The notes: generated by a model not told the origin, from the letters alone. Shown: positions 27,590 through 36,769, numbered from the stretch's first letter. The stretch: 64,000 nucleotides of DNA from QHXN01 sp032162705 (GCA_032162705.1 JAVRON010000124.1:8874-72873); one strand, 5' to 3'. Numbers and translations: made by a program.

Positions 27590-27952
27590 CTAGGCCGTGA
27601 ACGATGTGCCGCAGCCGCAGCCGCCCGTCGCGTTCGGGTTCTTGAAGGTAAAGCCCGAACCCATCACGTTCGTCACGTAGTCGATCTCGACGCCGTTCAA
27701 ATACTGCGCGCTGAACATATCGACGAACATGCGTACGCCATGCGACTCAATGATGTGGTCGTTCGGCTTCGACTCTTCCTCGATGTTCAGGCTGTACTGA
27801 AAGCCCGAGCAGCCGCCCGGAACCACACGCACGCGCAAGCCCGCCGTCTCCGGCAAGCCTTCCTCGCTCACCATGAACTTCCTGATCTCCACGGCAGCCG
27901 GCTCCGTCACGCCCAGCACCATCGTCGGAACTTGTGTTTGTGTTGATGACAT
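27590..27952 (-). CDS. A-type Fe-S cluster carrier (IscA/ErpA family)
   Basis: This 120-residue A-type carrier has the three conserved cysteines: Cys48 in VPGGCSGFQY and Cys112/Cys114 in GGCGCGTSF. They hold a cluster handed from a scaffold to target enzymes. FVDMFSAQYLNGVEIDYV and SGFTFKNPNA are typical. It lies downstream of the Mrp ATPase gene with a palindromic repeat between them, and before ferredoxin. Confidence 0.95.
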   Translation of the reverse strand: MSSTQTQVPTMVLGVTEPAAVEIRKFMVSEEGLPETAGLRVRVVPGGCSGFQYSLNIEEESKPNDHIIESHGVRMFVDMFSAQYLNGVEIDYVTNVMGSGFTFKNPNATGGCGCGTSFTA

Positions 27953-27973
27953 TCTTCTCTCTCCTTATTTCTA

Positions 27974-28080
27974 TTCTGATTTCAGTTTTTGATTTGCGAT
28001 TGAATAAAGCCGTGCTCCCTTATTTTCAACTTGCGATGCGGAACACCGAAATCGCAAATCAAAAATCTGAAATCGCAAAT
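27974..28080. repeat. Inverted repeat, atttgcga type
   Basis: A left arm reading ctgatttcagtttttgattt and onwards (27974-27999) is inverted at 28047-28080, around an A/T-richer spacer. Units atttgcgatt and aaatcgcaaat recur within the right arm. It lies between the Mrp and IscA-type genes. Confidence 0.75.
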
Positions 28081-28082
28081 CC

Positions 28083-29168
28083 TTACGTCGCCTTCTTGCC
28101 CAGGACGACTAGCTCGGGCTTCATCGCCTCGATAGAAACCTGCCGTGCGACTTCTTCGGCGACATGGCGGAAGCTTGCGGCCTGCGGCGAGTCCGGGTCG
28201 CTCACGACGACGGGGATGCCGTTGTCTCCACCCTCGCGCACCTTCATCCCCAAAGGCACCGCGCCGAGGAACGGCACGCCGTACTCGCTCGCGAGACGCT
28301 GGCCTCCGCCCTCGCCGAAGATGTTGTAGCGCGTGCCCGTATCGGGCGCGATGAAGTAGCTCATGTTCTCGACCACGCCGAGGACGGGGACATTCACCGC
28401 CTCGAACATGCGAAGTGCGCGCCGCACGTCGGCGAGCGCAACCTCCTGCGGCGTCGTCACCAGCACCGCGCCCTGCACGGGCACGAGTTGCGCCAGTGAG
28501 AGTTGAACGTCGCCCGTGCCCGGCGGCATGTCTACGATCAGGTAATCAAGCTCGCCCCACTCCACGTCCTGTAGAAACTGTCGGACGAGGCTGTGCAGAA
28601 TGGGCCCGCGCACGATCATCGGCTCGTCGCCCGGCTTCAACACGGCCATCGACATCAGGCGTATGCCGTGCGCTTCGAGCGGCACGAGCTTGTTGACGTT
28701 GACGCGCGGCTGCATGTGCCCGACGCCGAGCATCAGCGGCACGTTGGGCCCGTACACGTCCGCGTCCATCAACCCGACGCGCGCCCCGTCGCGCGCGAGG
28801 CTCACGGCTAGGTTGACGGCCACCGTCGATTTGCCCACGCCGCCCTTGCCGGAACTCACAGCGATGATGTTGCGCACGCCCGCCACAGACAGCTTCTCGC
28901 CGAAGCCACGCCCTTTCGGAACCTCCGCATCCATCGTCACGCTGACTGTCGTGACGCCCGGAAGTGCTGCGACGACCTCGCGCGACTGCTCCTGCAACTG
29001 CTCGCGCACGGGGCACGCAGGGGTCGTCAGCACGACGCGGAAACTCACCGCCCCGCCCTCGATCTTCAAATCCTTGATAAAGCCGAGGCGCACGATGTCC
29101 TTATGCAGGTCTGGGTCGTTCACCTGCGACAGCGCACCGTAAACGTCGGCTTCGGTCACTTGTGCCAT
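28083..29168 (-). CDS. Mrp/ApbC-type P-loop ATPase for Fe-S cluster transfer
   Basis: Starting at ATG 29168, this 361-residue protein has an N-terminal DUF59/MIP18 domain (residues 5-80) and a Mrp ATPase domain. The latter has a deviant Walker A SSGKGGVGKST (105-115), a switch segment VGLMDADVYGPNVPLMLG, and DYLIVDMPPGTGD. Mrp proteins bind and deliver Fe-S clusters. The usual CxxC near the C-terminus is missing: ENMSYFIAPDTGTRY stands where CPxC is expected. The frame continues to 29240 through a heptamer array, which is rejected as coding. The neighbours support an Fe-S role. Confidence 0.92.
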   Translation of the reverse strand: MAQVTEADVYGALSQVNDPDLHKDIVRLGFIKDLKIEGGAVSFRVVLTTPACPVREQLQEQSREVVAALPGVTTVSVTMDAEVPKGRGFGEKLSVAGVRNIIAVSSGKGGVGKSTVAVNLAVSLARDGARVGLMDADVYGPNVPLMLGVGHMQPRVNVNKLVPLEAHGIRLMSMAVLKPGDEPMIVRGPILHSLVRQFLQDVEWGELDYLIVDMPPGTGDVQLSLAQLVPVQGAVLVTTPQEVALADVRRALRMFEAVNVPVLGVVENMSYFIAPDTGTRYNIFGEGGGQRLASEYGVPFLGAVPLGMKVREGGDNGIPVVVSDPDSPQAASFRHVAEEVARQVSIEAMKPELVVLGKKAT

Positions 29169-29179
29169 TTGCAATCCGG

Positions 29180-29261
29180 GTGATAAGTGATGAGTGATAA
29201 GTGATAAGAAAAAGAAAAAGCGTTTGTCTTTTCTTATCACTTATCACTCATCACTTATCAC
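29180..29261. repeat. Inverted heptamer pair, gtgataa type
   Basis: gtgataa/gtgatga units (29180-29209) face the inverted cttatca array (29231-29261) with a 20-base A/T-rich loop. It fills the gap between the SufR-like and Mrp genes and overlaps the SufR-like stop region. Confidence 0.87.
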
Positions 29262-29904
29262 GTCCTTTCGGTCTGAGAACTCTGTACGCGCAGCGCGACG
29301 CGCCGCCCGCGATGCGCGACTCGCGGAAGACTTCCGCCCCCAATAGCTCTCGGTAGACGGTCAACTCCTGATCGCAGAGCTGCCGGTACTCGCGCGCCAG
29401 ATCGGCCTGCGGGCAGTTCCACTCCGTCAGCAGGTACGACCCATCGCCGAGGCGTTCGGCCTCTGCTTCGTAGCCTGTCTCGCGCAGCAATTCCGTGAGC
29501 CGACGAATGCGCGCGTCGAAACTCAAGCCCGCAAGCTTCGGGCGGAACTCCGTGACGACCTCCGAGGCGCAGCCGCAGAAGACCGCATTCAGCCCGCGCT
29601 CGCCCCAGACCTCTCCGATCTGTCTCAAGACAGACTTGGCGAACAGGTCGTAGCGCTTCGGGAAAAGCTCTTCGGCCTTGAGCGTCAGACGAAAGACGTG
29701 CGCCGGTCGCCCACGGTCGCCGCGCGCCGCCGCGTGCTCAACGTAGCCATCACGCTCCAGCACATCGAGGTGCTTGCGGACACACTGCTTCGTCAAGCCG
29801 AGCGCCTCGGCCAGATCGTCCGCGCCCGTCGCCCCGCGCGCGCGCAACTGCTGCACGATCTCCTCGCGCGACGCCCCGAGTCCGTTTTTAAGAGTGGCTA
29901 CCAC
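29251..29904 (-). CDS. sufR: SufR-like Fe-S-sensing transcriptional repressor
   Basis: This 217-residue regulator has an N-terminal winged helix (residues 12-60, with LAEALGLTKQCVRKHLDVLERDGYV) and a C-terminal ligand domain. Cysteines Cys164, Cys177 and Cys205 match three positions of the SufR cluster ligands; the fourth expected position (about 191) is Glu. SufR proteins carry a 4Fe-4S cluster and repress Fe-S assembly genes. It heads the Mrp-IscA-ferredoxin cluster. A CAAC-N6-GTTG operator lies in its promoter (29941-29954), suggesting autoregulation. It starts at GTG 29904, only about 10 bases from the predicted -10 box, so the mRNA may be nearly leaderless. Confidence 0.85.
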   Translation of the reverse strand: MVATLKNGLGASREEIVQQLRARGATGADDLAEALGLTKQCVRKHLDVLERDGYVEHAAARGDRGRPAHVFRLTLKAEELFPKRYDLFAKSVLRQIGEVWGERGLNAVFCGCASEVVTEFRPKLAGLSFDARIRRLTELLRETGYEAEAERLGDGSYLLTEWNCPQADLAREYRQLCDQELTVYRELLGAEVFRESRIAGGASRCAYRVLRPKGRDK

Positions 29905-29913
29905 GACAGTTTC

Positions 29914-29954
29914 ATGCTACTTTTGAGGCGGATACTTTGTCAACCGCCGGGTTG
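29914..29954 (-). promoter_or_regulatory. sufR promoter with SufR-type operator
   Basis: The palindrome CAAC-CGCCGG-GTTG (29941-29954) fits the CAAC-N6-GTTG operator described for cyanobacterial SufR. On the minus strand it overlaps a -35 TTGACA (29943-29938), with -10 TAGCAT (29919-29914) 18 bases further on. Binding there would block polymerase. Confidence 0.65.
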
Positions 29955-30093
29955 GTAAAAGATAGGTCGGATAGTTTTTGCCTGACTTTCTCAACGCTTT
30001 TGGCAAGCATGCGCTTTGATAAACTCCTTCTTCGATTGTTACCGGGCGCGGCCACGCTGCCTAAAACGTCTTTCACATGTCACTTAAAATCTT

Positions 30094-30855
30094 ATGAGCG
30101 CTGATCCCACACGCCGTTTCTCAAGCCGCGTCGAAGACTATATCAAGTACAGGCCGAGCTACCCGCAGGCGTTCGTCCGTCTGCTCGAAGACGAGTGCGC
30201 GTTGACGCCCGCGTCCGTCGTTGCCGACGTAGGCTCGGGGACGGGGATACTCTCCGAGTTGTTCCTGCGAAACGGCAATCGCGTCTACGGCGTCGAGCCG
30301 AACCGGGAGATGCGCGAAGCGGGCGAGCGCCTGCTCGCCGCTTACAGTAACTTCGTGAGCGTCGATGGCAGCGCGGAGGCGACGACACTCGAAGACCGGA
30401 GCATCGACTTCGTCACCGCCGGTCAGGCTTTCCACTGGTTCGATCCTTCGGGCGCGCGCCGAGAGTTCACGCGTGTGCTGCGGCGCGGCTGCTGGGCCGT
30501 GCTCGTCTGGAACGACCGCCGCACTGATGGCACGCCCTTCCTCGAAGACTACGAGCGGCTGCTCCTCGAATACGGCACGGACTATCAAGAGGTAAGCTGC
30601 AAGTACGCCGAGGACGAGTCCATCAACACACTCTTCGGCCCGGGCAAGGTCAGCCTGAAGACCTTCGACAACGAGCAGGTCTTCGACTTCGACGGCCTGA
30701 GAGGGCGACTCACATCCTCGTCCTACACGCCCGCGCCCGGCCACCCGAACTTCGCGCCGCTGATGCGCGAGCTTGAAGCTCTCTTCCGACGGCACGAGCG
30801 CGGCGGGCGCGTCGTCGTCACATACGACACGAAGGTCTTCTACGGACGGCTCTAA
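30094..30855 (+). CDS. Class I SAM-dependent methyltransferase
   Basis: This 253-residue cytoplasmic protein has the SAM-binding motif I VVADVGSGTGILSELFL (about residues 42-58) followed by YGVEPNREM. Its post-motif segment DFVTAGQAFHWFDP is typical of the Methyltransf_11 group related to trans-aconitate methyltransferases. The substrate is unknown. It is monocistronic: sufR diverges from it, and the next gene follows a repeat. No ribosome site stronger than average is seen before the ATG. Confidence 0.88.
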   Translation: MSADPTRRFSSRVEDYIKYRPSYPQAFVRLLEDECALTPASVVADVGSGTGILSELFLRNGNRVYGVEPNREMREAGERLLAAYSNFVSVDGSAEATTLEDRSIDFVTAGQAFHWFDPSGARREFTRVLRRGCWAVLVWNDRRTDGTPFLEDYERLLLEYGTDYQEVSCKYAEDESINTLFGPGKVSLKTFDNEQVFDFDGLRGRLTSSSYTPAPGHPNFAPLMRELEALFRRHERGGRVVVTYDTKVFYGRL

Positions 30856-30857
30856 AG

Positions 30858-30975
30858 AGAAGGTAAAGGGCAAAAGGCAAAAGGCAAAAGTGAAAGACGA
30901 CGAACGGCGTGGCTCTCGTCTTCAGCTTTTGAATTTTTGCCTTTCACCTTTTGCCCTTTGCCTTTTGCCTTCCGC
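30858..30975. repeat. Inverted heptamer pair, ggcaaaa type
   Basis: ggcaaaa units (30858-30891) face inverted ttttgcc units (30935-30975) across about 45 bases. It follows the methyltransferase stop. Confidence 0.82.
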
Positions 30976-31091
30976 CCGAGCGGCCTTGCCTTTTGTCTCT
31001 TGCCTTCATAGCATAGCTGCGGTCTTCCCCTTTTGAAACTTGTCCGTCCCGCGCGACACCGACCGCCGCGCGTGAGCGCCACTTGAACTCC

Positions 31092-33428
31092 ATGCCGAAA
31101 ACATTCCGAGCCGGCGAAAAGGGTCGCACGTCTGCGCCGCCCCTGCTGCTTTCATTCCGCGCGACCATTGCGCTGCTTTCACTGTGCGCGCTTATTGTCG
31201 CCGCCGCGCCGCTCGCGCCTGTGTCTGCGGCGGGTGCGTCGAAGCAGAAGAGCACTCCGGCGGCGTCGAAGCCCGCGCGCAAGACAGAGGGACAGGCGGA
31301 GGCGTCGAAGACACGTCCCGGCGTCGGGCGCGTGCCCGAGGAGACACTGCTGCAAATCATGCAGGCGGAGGACGAGCGGCGCTGGGACGAGTCAGACCTG
31401 GGCAAGTTGTTGACGGACGCGAATTCTGCCGTGCGGCGTCGTGCGGCGCTCGCGGCCGGTCGCATCGGGGACGAGGGGGCGGTCGTCCCGCTCGGCACGC
31501 TTCTGGGTGGCGACCGCGACGAATCGGTGCGCGTGATGGCCGCCTTCGCGCTCGGAGAGATCGAGGCGGAGTCGGGCGCGGGCGCGTTGCTCGATGCGCT
31601 GCGCCTCTCTAAGTCGGCAGAGGTTCGCGCGCGCGCAGTCGAGGCGCTCGGCAAGATCGCCGCGGCGCTTCCGGAAGCGCGTGCCGAAGTGAAGAAGCGA
31701 GTCGGCGATGCGATTACTAATGCGCTCGCCGCCGAGAACAGACTGCCGAAGCCGAACCGCTCGCTCGTCCTGCTTGGACTGACGGCGATGCTGCGCGCGA
31801 AGCCCGAAGGCGGCGCACGCACGGTCGCACTCTTTCTCTCTTCGACGGACGCGCGTGTGCGCGGTGATGCGGCGAACGCGCTGGCGCGTCTGCGCGCGAA
31901 GGAGTCGCTCGAACGTCTGCGTGTGATGCTTGCGACCGACGCAGACCCCGTGGCACGCGCCAACGCCGCACGCGCGCTCGGCGCGGCTGAGGATGCCGCC
32001 AGCTTCGACGTGATCGCCGCGCACGCTTCGACCGACACGGACGCGCGTGTCCGCGTCAGCGCCGTGCGCGCACTCTCGCAACTGAAGGATGAGCGCGCCG
32101 CCGGGGCGGTCGTCAAACGCGGTGGGGAGTTGTTCGTAGCCTACAAGTCGGCGCGCGCGGGTGGGGACGCAAGGGCCTCGGAGGTGAACGAGCTTTTGGA
32201 GATCGCGACGGCGCTCGGGCGCGTGCTCCAGAACTCGAACGACGAGCGCGCCGTCACGCTGCTGCGTGCGTTGCGCGAAGGCGGCGTGATTGCGCCGGAG
32301 GTCGAGACCGGACTCGCGCGTGTCGCGCCCGGTCAGTATTTGCGTGACCGCGCGGTGATGGACTTCGTCTCGCACGTCGCCTCTACAAAAGACGCGGGGG
32401 TGACGTGGCAGAAGGTCTCCGCGATTGCACAGGGCTTAGGCGAGATGGCGGGCATCACGAGCGCACAGGTCGGCAACAGCGTCGTGAGCTTACAGGCCGA
32501 CGCGCAGATCGCGCTGCGCTCGCTCGTCCAGAGTCCGAACACGCCGCCGCTCGCCTTGCCCGACACCTTGCGCGCGCTCGCGGCCTTCAAGCCGACAGAC
32601 CTCTCGACGGTTGCGCGCGACTCTCTACGAACGGGTGACGTGATTGCGCGCGCCACCGCCGCGGACATCCTCTCGGAACTTCCGCCCGACGCAGACACCG
32701 CGCACGCACTCGTCGAAGCTCTGCCGCGTGCGCTGCAAGACGAAGTGGACGACGCGGCGCTCTCCGTCCTCGGTGCGCTCTCGAAGCAGCAGGGCGCGGA
32801 GGCGGACGGCGCTATCAAGACGGCGCTTGAAACGACGACCGACTACCTCGTGCGACGGCGCGCCGCAGACATCCTGCGCGAGCGCGCGGGCGGAGCCGTA
32901 CCCGCGCGCCGGGTCGAGACCGTCAACACGCGCAACCATCGCGAAGACTACGAGCGCGCCGCCGCACGCATCGGCAAGAGCGTGCGCGCCGTCGTCGCCA
33001 CCGACAAGGGCGCGTTCACTATCGAGCTTCTTCCCGAAGATGCGCCGCTCACCGTTGACAACTTCGTGCGGCTGGCGCGGCAAAACTACTTCAACGGCGT
33101 CGCGTTTCACCGCGTCGTGCCGAACTTCGTCGTGCAGGGCGGCGACCCGCGCGGCGACGGCAACGGCGGCCCCGGCTACCAGATTCGCTGCGAGGTCAAT
33201 ATGGTGCCGTACGGGCGCGGCGCGGTCGGCATGGCGCTCTCGGGTAAGGACACGGGCGGCTCGCAGTGGTTCGTCACACACTCGCCGCAGCCGCATCTGG
33301 ACGGCGGCTACACGGTCTTTGGTCGCGTCGTCGAAGGCATGGACGTGGTTGACGCAATCGCGCGCGGCGACCGCATCCGCAGCGTCACGATTACGGAGAC
33401 GCGCGGCGGTCAGAAGACAAGAAGCTAA
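31092..33428 (+). CDS. HEAT-repeat protein fused to a cyclophilin-type peptidyl-prolyl isomerase
   Basis: ATG 31092 begins a 778-residue exported protein with a signal peptide ending near APVSAAGA. Residues about 85-600 are HEAT/PBS-lyase-like helical repeats (for example NSAVRRRAALAAGRIGDEGAV, then ESVRVMAAFALGEIE). The C-terminal 150 residues are a cyclophilin with FHRVVPNFVVQGGDP, the catalytic arginine in FHR, GMALSGKDTGGSQWFV and DGGYTVFGRVVEGMDVV. It would catalyse proline isomerisation in the periplasm, using the repeats as a docking platform. The order of domains is a clear fusion. Confidence 0.92.
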   Translation: MPKTFRAGEKGRTSAPPLLLSFRATIALLSLCALIVAAAPLAPVSAAGASKQKSTPAASKPARKTEGQAEASKTRPGVGRVPEETLLQIMQAEDERRWDESDLGKLLTDANSAVRRRAALAAGRIGDEGAVVPLGTLLGGDRDESVRVMAAFALGEIEAESGAGALLDALRLSKSAEVRARAVEALGKIAAALPEARAEVKKRVGDAITNALAAENRLPKPNRSLVLLGLTAMLRAKPEGGARTVALFLSSTDARVRGDAANALARLRAKESLERLRVMLATDADPVARANAARALGAAEDAASFDVIAAHASTDTDARVRVSAVRALSQLKDERAAGAVVKRGGELFVAYKSARAGGDARASEVNELLEIATALGRVLQNSNDERAVTLLRALREGGVIAPEVETGLARVAPGQYLRDRAVMDFVSHVASTKDAGVTWQKVSAIAQGLGEMAGITSAQVGNSVVSLQADAQIALRSLVQSPNTPPLALPDTLRALAAFKPTDLSTVARDSLRTGDVIARATAADILSELPPDADTAHALVEALPRALQDEVDDAALSVLGALSKQQGAEADGAIKTALETTTDYLVRRRAADILRERAGGAVPARRVETVNTRNHREDYERAAARIGKSVRAVVATDKGAFTIELLPEDAPLTVDNFVRLARQNYFNGVAFHRVVPNFVVQGGDPRGDGNGGPGYQIRCEVNMVPYGRGAVGMALSGKDTGGSQWFVTHSPQPHLDGGYTVFGRVVEGMDVVDAIARGDRIRSVTITETRGGQKTRS

Positions 33429-33443
33429 AATTAAGTCTGGACT

Positions 33444-33472
33444 TTGTAAGTCTGGAGTCTGGAGTCTGAAGT
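33444..33472. repeat. Short heptamer array, ctggagt type
   Basis: gtctggagtctggagtctga and the bases around it give three to four 7-base units between the HEAT-cyclophilin stop and the next gene. No inverted partner is evident. Confidence 0.6.
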
Positions 33473-33535
33473 TTGAGGGCGGTTGTGGGAGAACGAGATT
33501 CGGGCGATGGTGGGTGCAAGGTGTTGAGGCTATCG

Positions 33536-35380
33536 ATGAAGCAACGCGGCGTGACGAAAGACGGATGGGTGAGTTTCCGCCATCTCGTCTTGTTGCTCGC
33601 CATGCTGTTGCTCGTCATGCTGTTGCTCATCGCGATGTGCGCGGCGGCGGCGGCTCCCTTCAACTCGCGTGCGCGGCAGAACGATCCGGCGCAGCAAGCG
33701 AAGGGCGAGACGGCGGGCGCGCACACGCTCTACCGCATCGTCCTTAATCTCGATTTCGACGCGCGCAGCTACACGGGCAGAGAGCGTGTGCGCTGGGTGA
33801 ACCGCGACGATGGGGCCGCGTCCGTCGTCTTCTTTCACCTCTATCCGAACCTGCGCGCGGAGGACGAGCGCGCGGGCGCGCAGACAACGGCTGACACTTC
33901 AGCGCCCGAGGAGCCGCGCCTTGAAGTCTCGGAGGTGCGCGCCGCGCCGAGCGGCCAGACGCTCGCCTTTACGTCTGAAGATGACGGCGCGACCTTGCGC
34001 GTGCAGTTGCGCGAGGCGGTCGCCGCGGGCGCGTTCGCCGAGATTGAACTCTCCTTCAAGGGCAACATCCCGGAGATCGACGCCGACGAGACGAGCCTGC
34101 CCGCGCACGTCGTCCAGCAGGTCGGCGCGGCGATGCACGACACGCGCGAGATACGCCGCGCGCGCGACACGAACTTCGTCTCGCGCGGCGTAATGCTTCT
34201 AGGGAGCTTCTACCCGGTGCTCGCGGCGCGCGCGGGCAACGACTGGCAACGCAAGGTCGAGCCGAGCATCGGCGATAGTATATTCACGGATGTCGCCGAC
34301 TACGACGTGACGGCAAACACGCTCGGCGAGATCGCTCTGTTCGCCTCCTGCGATGAGATGGGCAATCTGGAGACGAGCCGCAACAGCAGCCGCATCTTCA
34401 GGGGCGAGAATTTGCGCGGCTTCAGCCTTGTCGCGGGCCGCACGCTGCGTTCGGAAGAGCACGCGGTTGCGGGGTTTCGCGTCCGCTCGGTGTTTACGCC
34501 GGAGCACGAAAAGGTCGGTCGTCGTGTGCTCGCGGTCGCGGCTGGTGCTGCGCGCACCTTCGACACGCGCTTCGGCACGCTGCCCTTAAAGACCGTCACG
34601 GTCACGGAGGCTCCACTGGTGGCCGGACTCGGCAGCGCGGAGTTCGCGGGGCTTGCGGTCATCGCCAGCGCCTTCTACGTTGACTTCGACTCGCCCGCGA
34701 TACGCGCCCTGCCCGAGCTTGTGCGAGAGCAGCGTGCGAGCGTCGAAGACAGCCTTGAGTTCGCCGCCGCGCAAGGCGTCGCGCAGCAATGGTGGGGCGA
34801 GGCGGTCGGCAACGACCCCGCGCGCCAGCCCATCCTTCATGAAGCGCTCGCGCAGTGGTCTGCGCTTCTCTACGTGCAGGACGTGCGAGGCGCAGAGAGC
34901 GCACGACAGGTGCAGGAGGATCAGCTTCGAGGCGTCTATCAGGTTTACCGAACCTTCGGCGGCGAGGACATGAACGCCGACCGCGCCGCGCGAGAGTACA
35001 AAAACTCCTTCCAGTACGCGGCCATCGTCGCGAGCAAGGGCGCGCTGATGTTCGTCGAGCTGCGGCAACTCCTCGGCGAAGAGAATTTCTTCAAGGCGTT
35101 GCGCAGCTACTACGAGACGAACAAGCTTGAGGTCGCCGAGACGGAAGACCTGCGCGCAGCCTTCGCCGCCGTCGCCCAATCCCAGCAGCGACGCATGGTC
35201 ACGCGCACCTTCAACCGCTGGCTCTCCGAACGGCACGGCGACGAAGACATCGCCCCGCCCAACCCGCAACTCCTCGCCGCGCTCGGCCTCACCCCCGAAC
35301 AGCAACAGGCCGCACGCGACCGCAACGCCTTCTCCCGCCTCGGTCGCTTCTTCTGGCGACAGATGACGCGCATCCGCTGA
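33536..35380 (+). CDS. M1-family-like exported protein lacking the zinc motif
   Basis: ATG 33536, with GAGG seven bases upstream, gives a 614-residue protein with an N-terminal hydrophobic signal or anchor. The N-terminal half has the beta-domain features of M1 aminopeptidases (YTGRERVRWVN, VVFFHLYPNL). The position of HExxH reads QGVAQ (413-417), followed by the conserved QWWG. The downstream Glu in LHEALAQW (436) is kept. Without the two histidines zinc catalysis is unlikely, so a binding or scaffold role is more plausible. A second protein of this kind is encoded at 54255-56480. It follows the HEAT-cyclophilin gene on the same strand. Confidence 0.82.
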   Translation: MKQRGVTKDGWVSFRHLVLLLAMLLLVMLLLIAMCAAAAAPFNSRARQNDPAQQAKGETAGAHTLYRIVLNLDFDARSYTGRERVRWVNRDDGAASVVFFHLYPNLRAEDERAGAQTTADTSAPEEPRLEVSEVRAAPSGQTLAFTSEDDGATLRVQLREAVAAGAFAEIELSFKGNIPEIDADETSLPAHVVQQVGAAMHDTREIRRARDTNFVSRGVMLLGSFYPVLAARAGNDWQRKVEPSIGDSIFTDVADYDVTANTLGEIALFASCDEMGNLETSRNSSRIFRGENLRGFSLVAGRTLRSEEHAVAGFRVRSVFTPEHEKVGRRVLAVAAGAARTFDTRFGTLPLKTVTVTEAPLVAGLGSAEFAGLAVIASAFYVDFDSPAIRALPELVREQRASVEDSLEFAAAQGVAQQWWGEAVGNDPARQPILHEALAQWSALLYVQDVRGAESARQVQEDQLRGVYQVYRTFGGEDMNADRAAREYKNSFQYAAIVASKGALMFVELRQLLGEENFFKALRSYYETNKLEVAETEDLRAAFAAVAQSQQRRMVTRTFNRWLSERHGDEDIAPPNPQLLAALGLTPEQQQAARDRNAFSRLGRFFWRQMTRIR

Positions 35381-35435
35381 CCTTCAACCCTGCTTGTTCG
35401 CTAAAGCCGTAAGCCTTTACGGTTTACGGCGAACC

Positions 35436-35771
35436 TCATCCCGCCTCCCTGAGCCTCTGCGGAACGATTTTGGAACGATGCGGCTGCGCCGCGATCTCCG
35501 TCGCCGCCAACAGCCCCTCGTCCGTCGGGTGGACGTAGCGTTCCGTCTGCTTGGTGTTGGAGTGTCCCATCAGCCGGGCGATCTTCTTCAGGTTCACGTC
35601 CGCGTCGCCGAGGCGGGAGCCGTATTCGTGCCGCAAATCGTGGAAGCGAAAGTCCTCAATCCCGGCGCGCACGCACGCCTTGCGGAAGAAGTGCCCCACC
35701 GTCGCGCGCTTGAGTCGGCGACCCTGTTCGTCCATGAAAAGGTAGTTGCCCTGCGCCGACTCGTAGCACAA
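35436..35771 (-). pseudogene. Tyrosine recombinase (phage integrase) C-terminal remnant
   Basis: The surviving 111 residues cover the catalytic end of a tyrosine recombinase: DFRFHDLRHEYGSRL (HxxR), LMGHSNTKQTERYVHP with the second His and the nucleophilic Tyr. The N-terminal core-binding half and the first catalytic Arg are missing. The frame is closed upstream by a TAG about 18 bases beyond the annotated start. It is therefore a 5'-truncated remnant marking an old integration. Confidence 0.85.
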
Positions 35772-36414
35772 ATATCGGCGGTTATGAGGCTGCTATTTAA
35801 GTCCGACATCAGGTGCGAACGAAGCGTAAGTAAGACCAGAAATTCGATGTCTCCAAAAGAAAATTCAGAGCGACAAGGACGAATTTTTTGATGCGGGCGA
35901 GAGCCGTTTTTAAAGGGTTCGTTTCACGTCACAATGGTGGTGCTGTAATCTTCAATATTGATTGTTTCGGCGGTGCATTTCTGACGCGGAGGATTGAGTT
36001 GAGTTTGTATAATCAACCGCGCATAGAATCAGAATTAGAAGCCGGAGAGATTAAGAGAACTGGCGGCACGTAAGGTCAGCGAAGGAAGTATCTTCCTGAA
36101 CGATAGGAAGGCATCCGTGCCGTCAGAGCTAGGTCGTTAAATGCTCAGACGTGTTCGGGCCTATGCGCTAGAATACAGTCGTCAGCAGAGCGGAATTCGT
36201 CGCGCTAAGGCGTTCTTCGATATGCGGAAGGAGTTCACTACAGACCTTCTGATAGCGTGTACAAATGATTTCCGAGCCTTCCGAGAATGTCCGCGTTATT
36301 GTTCTACTCGCGTACCTTCAATCAATGCTTTGTCGTCATCTCCTAAGCTAATCTAGACGCGCACACCGTGAAGATTTAACATAGCAGCATCTGCCAAGAT
36401 GGAGGTTCGAACTT
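35772..36414. other. Gene-poor 640-base stretch
   Basis: GC content drops and only short open frames occur (61 codons at 35888-36073 and 71 at 36141-36356, both plus). Neither has a recognisable domain or convincing ribosome site. A small ggaagtatcttcc hairpin lies near 36085. It probably consists of decayed mobile DNA. Confidence 0.5.
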
Positions 36415-36765
36415 ATGAGCACGACGGTCGAGGAATTCTTACGTGAGGCGCAGAAACTCACGCCGGAGGAGCGGCGCGAGTTGGCCGAGGCGCTGTTAAA
36501 AGAGGGCAAGCATCTCGCCGACAGGCGCGACGAAGAAGAGGAACGCACGATGGGCGGAGAGATCCGCCAGCGTCGGCTGGAATGGCTCAAAGCGCACCGC
36601 GCCGAGTACGGTGGACAGCACGTTGCGCTGGACGGCGCTGCGTTGGTGGCGGCGGGACGGAGCTACCACGAGGCTAAAGAGAATGCGCTCTCCGCGGGCA
36701 AGTCGGACGTGTTTATCACCTACCTGCCGAAGCCTGACGAAGTGGCGGAATGGGGCGGCTGGTGA
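36415..36765 (+). CDS. DUF5678-domain protein
   Basis: This 116-residue cytoplasmic protein has an N-terminal helix of the antitoxin or addiction-module type (EEFLREAQKLTPEERRELAEALL, residues 6-28). Its C-terminal DUF5678 domain runs over residues 55-116: WLKAHRAEYGGQHVALDG, AGRSYHEAKENAL and VFITYLPKPDE. DUF5678 proteins are small and of unknown function. The Asp/Glu/Arg linker DRRDEEEER separates the parts. The 3' end faces the truncated helicase gene and overlaps its open frame by 46 bases. Confidence 0.78.
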   Translation: MSTTVEEFLREAQKLTPEERRELAEALLKEGKHLADRRDEEEERTMGGEIRQRRLEWLKAHRAEYGGQHVALDGAALVAAGRSYHEAKENALSAGKSDVFITYLPKPDEVAEWGGW

Positions 36766-36769
36766 TGGC

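Noticed and set aside
35888..36356. Short open frames of 61 and 71 codons
   Set aside because: No domain, no clear ribosome site, in a decayed region.
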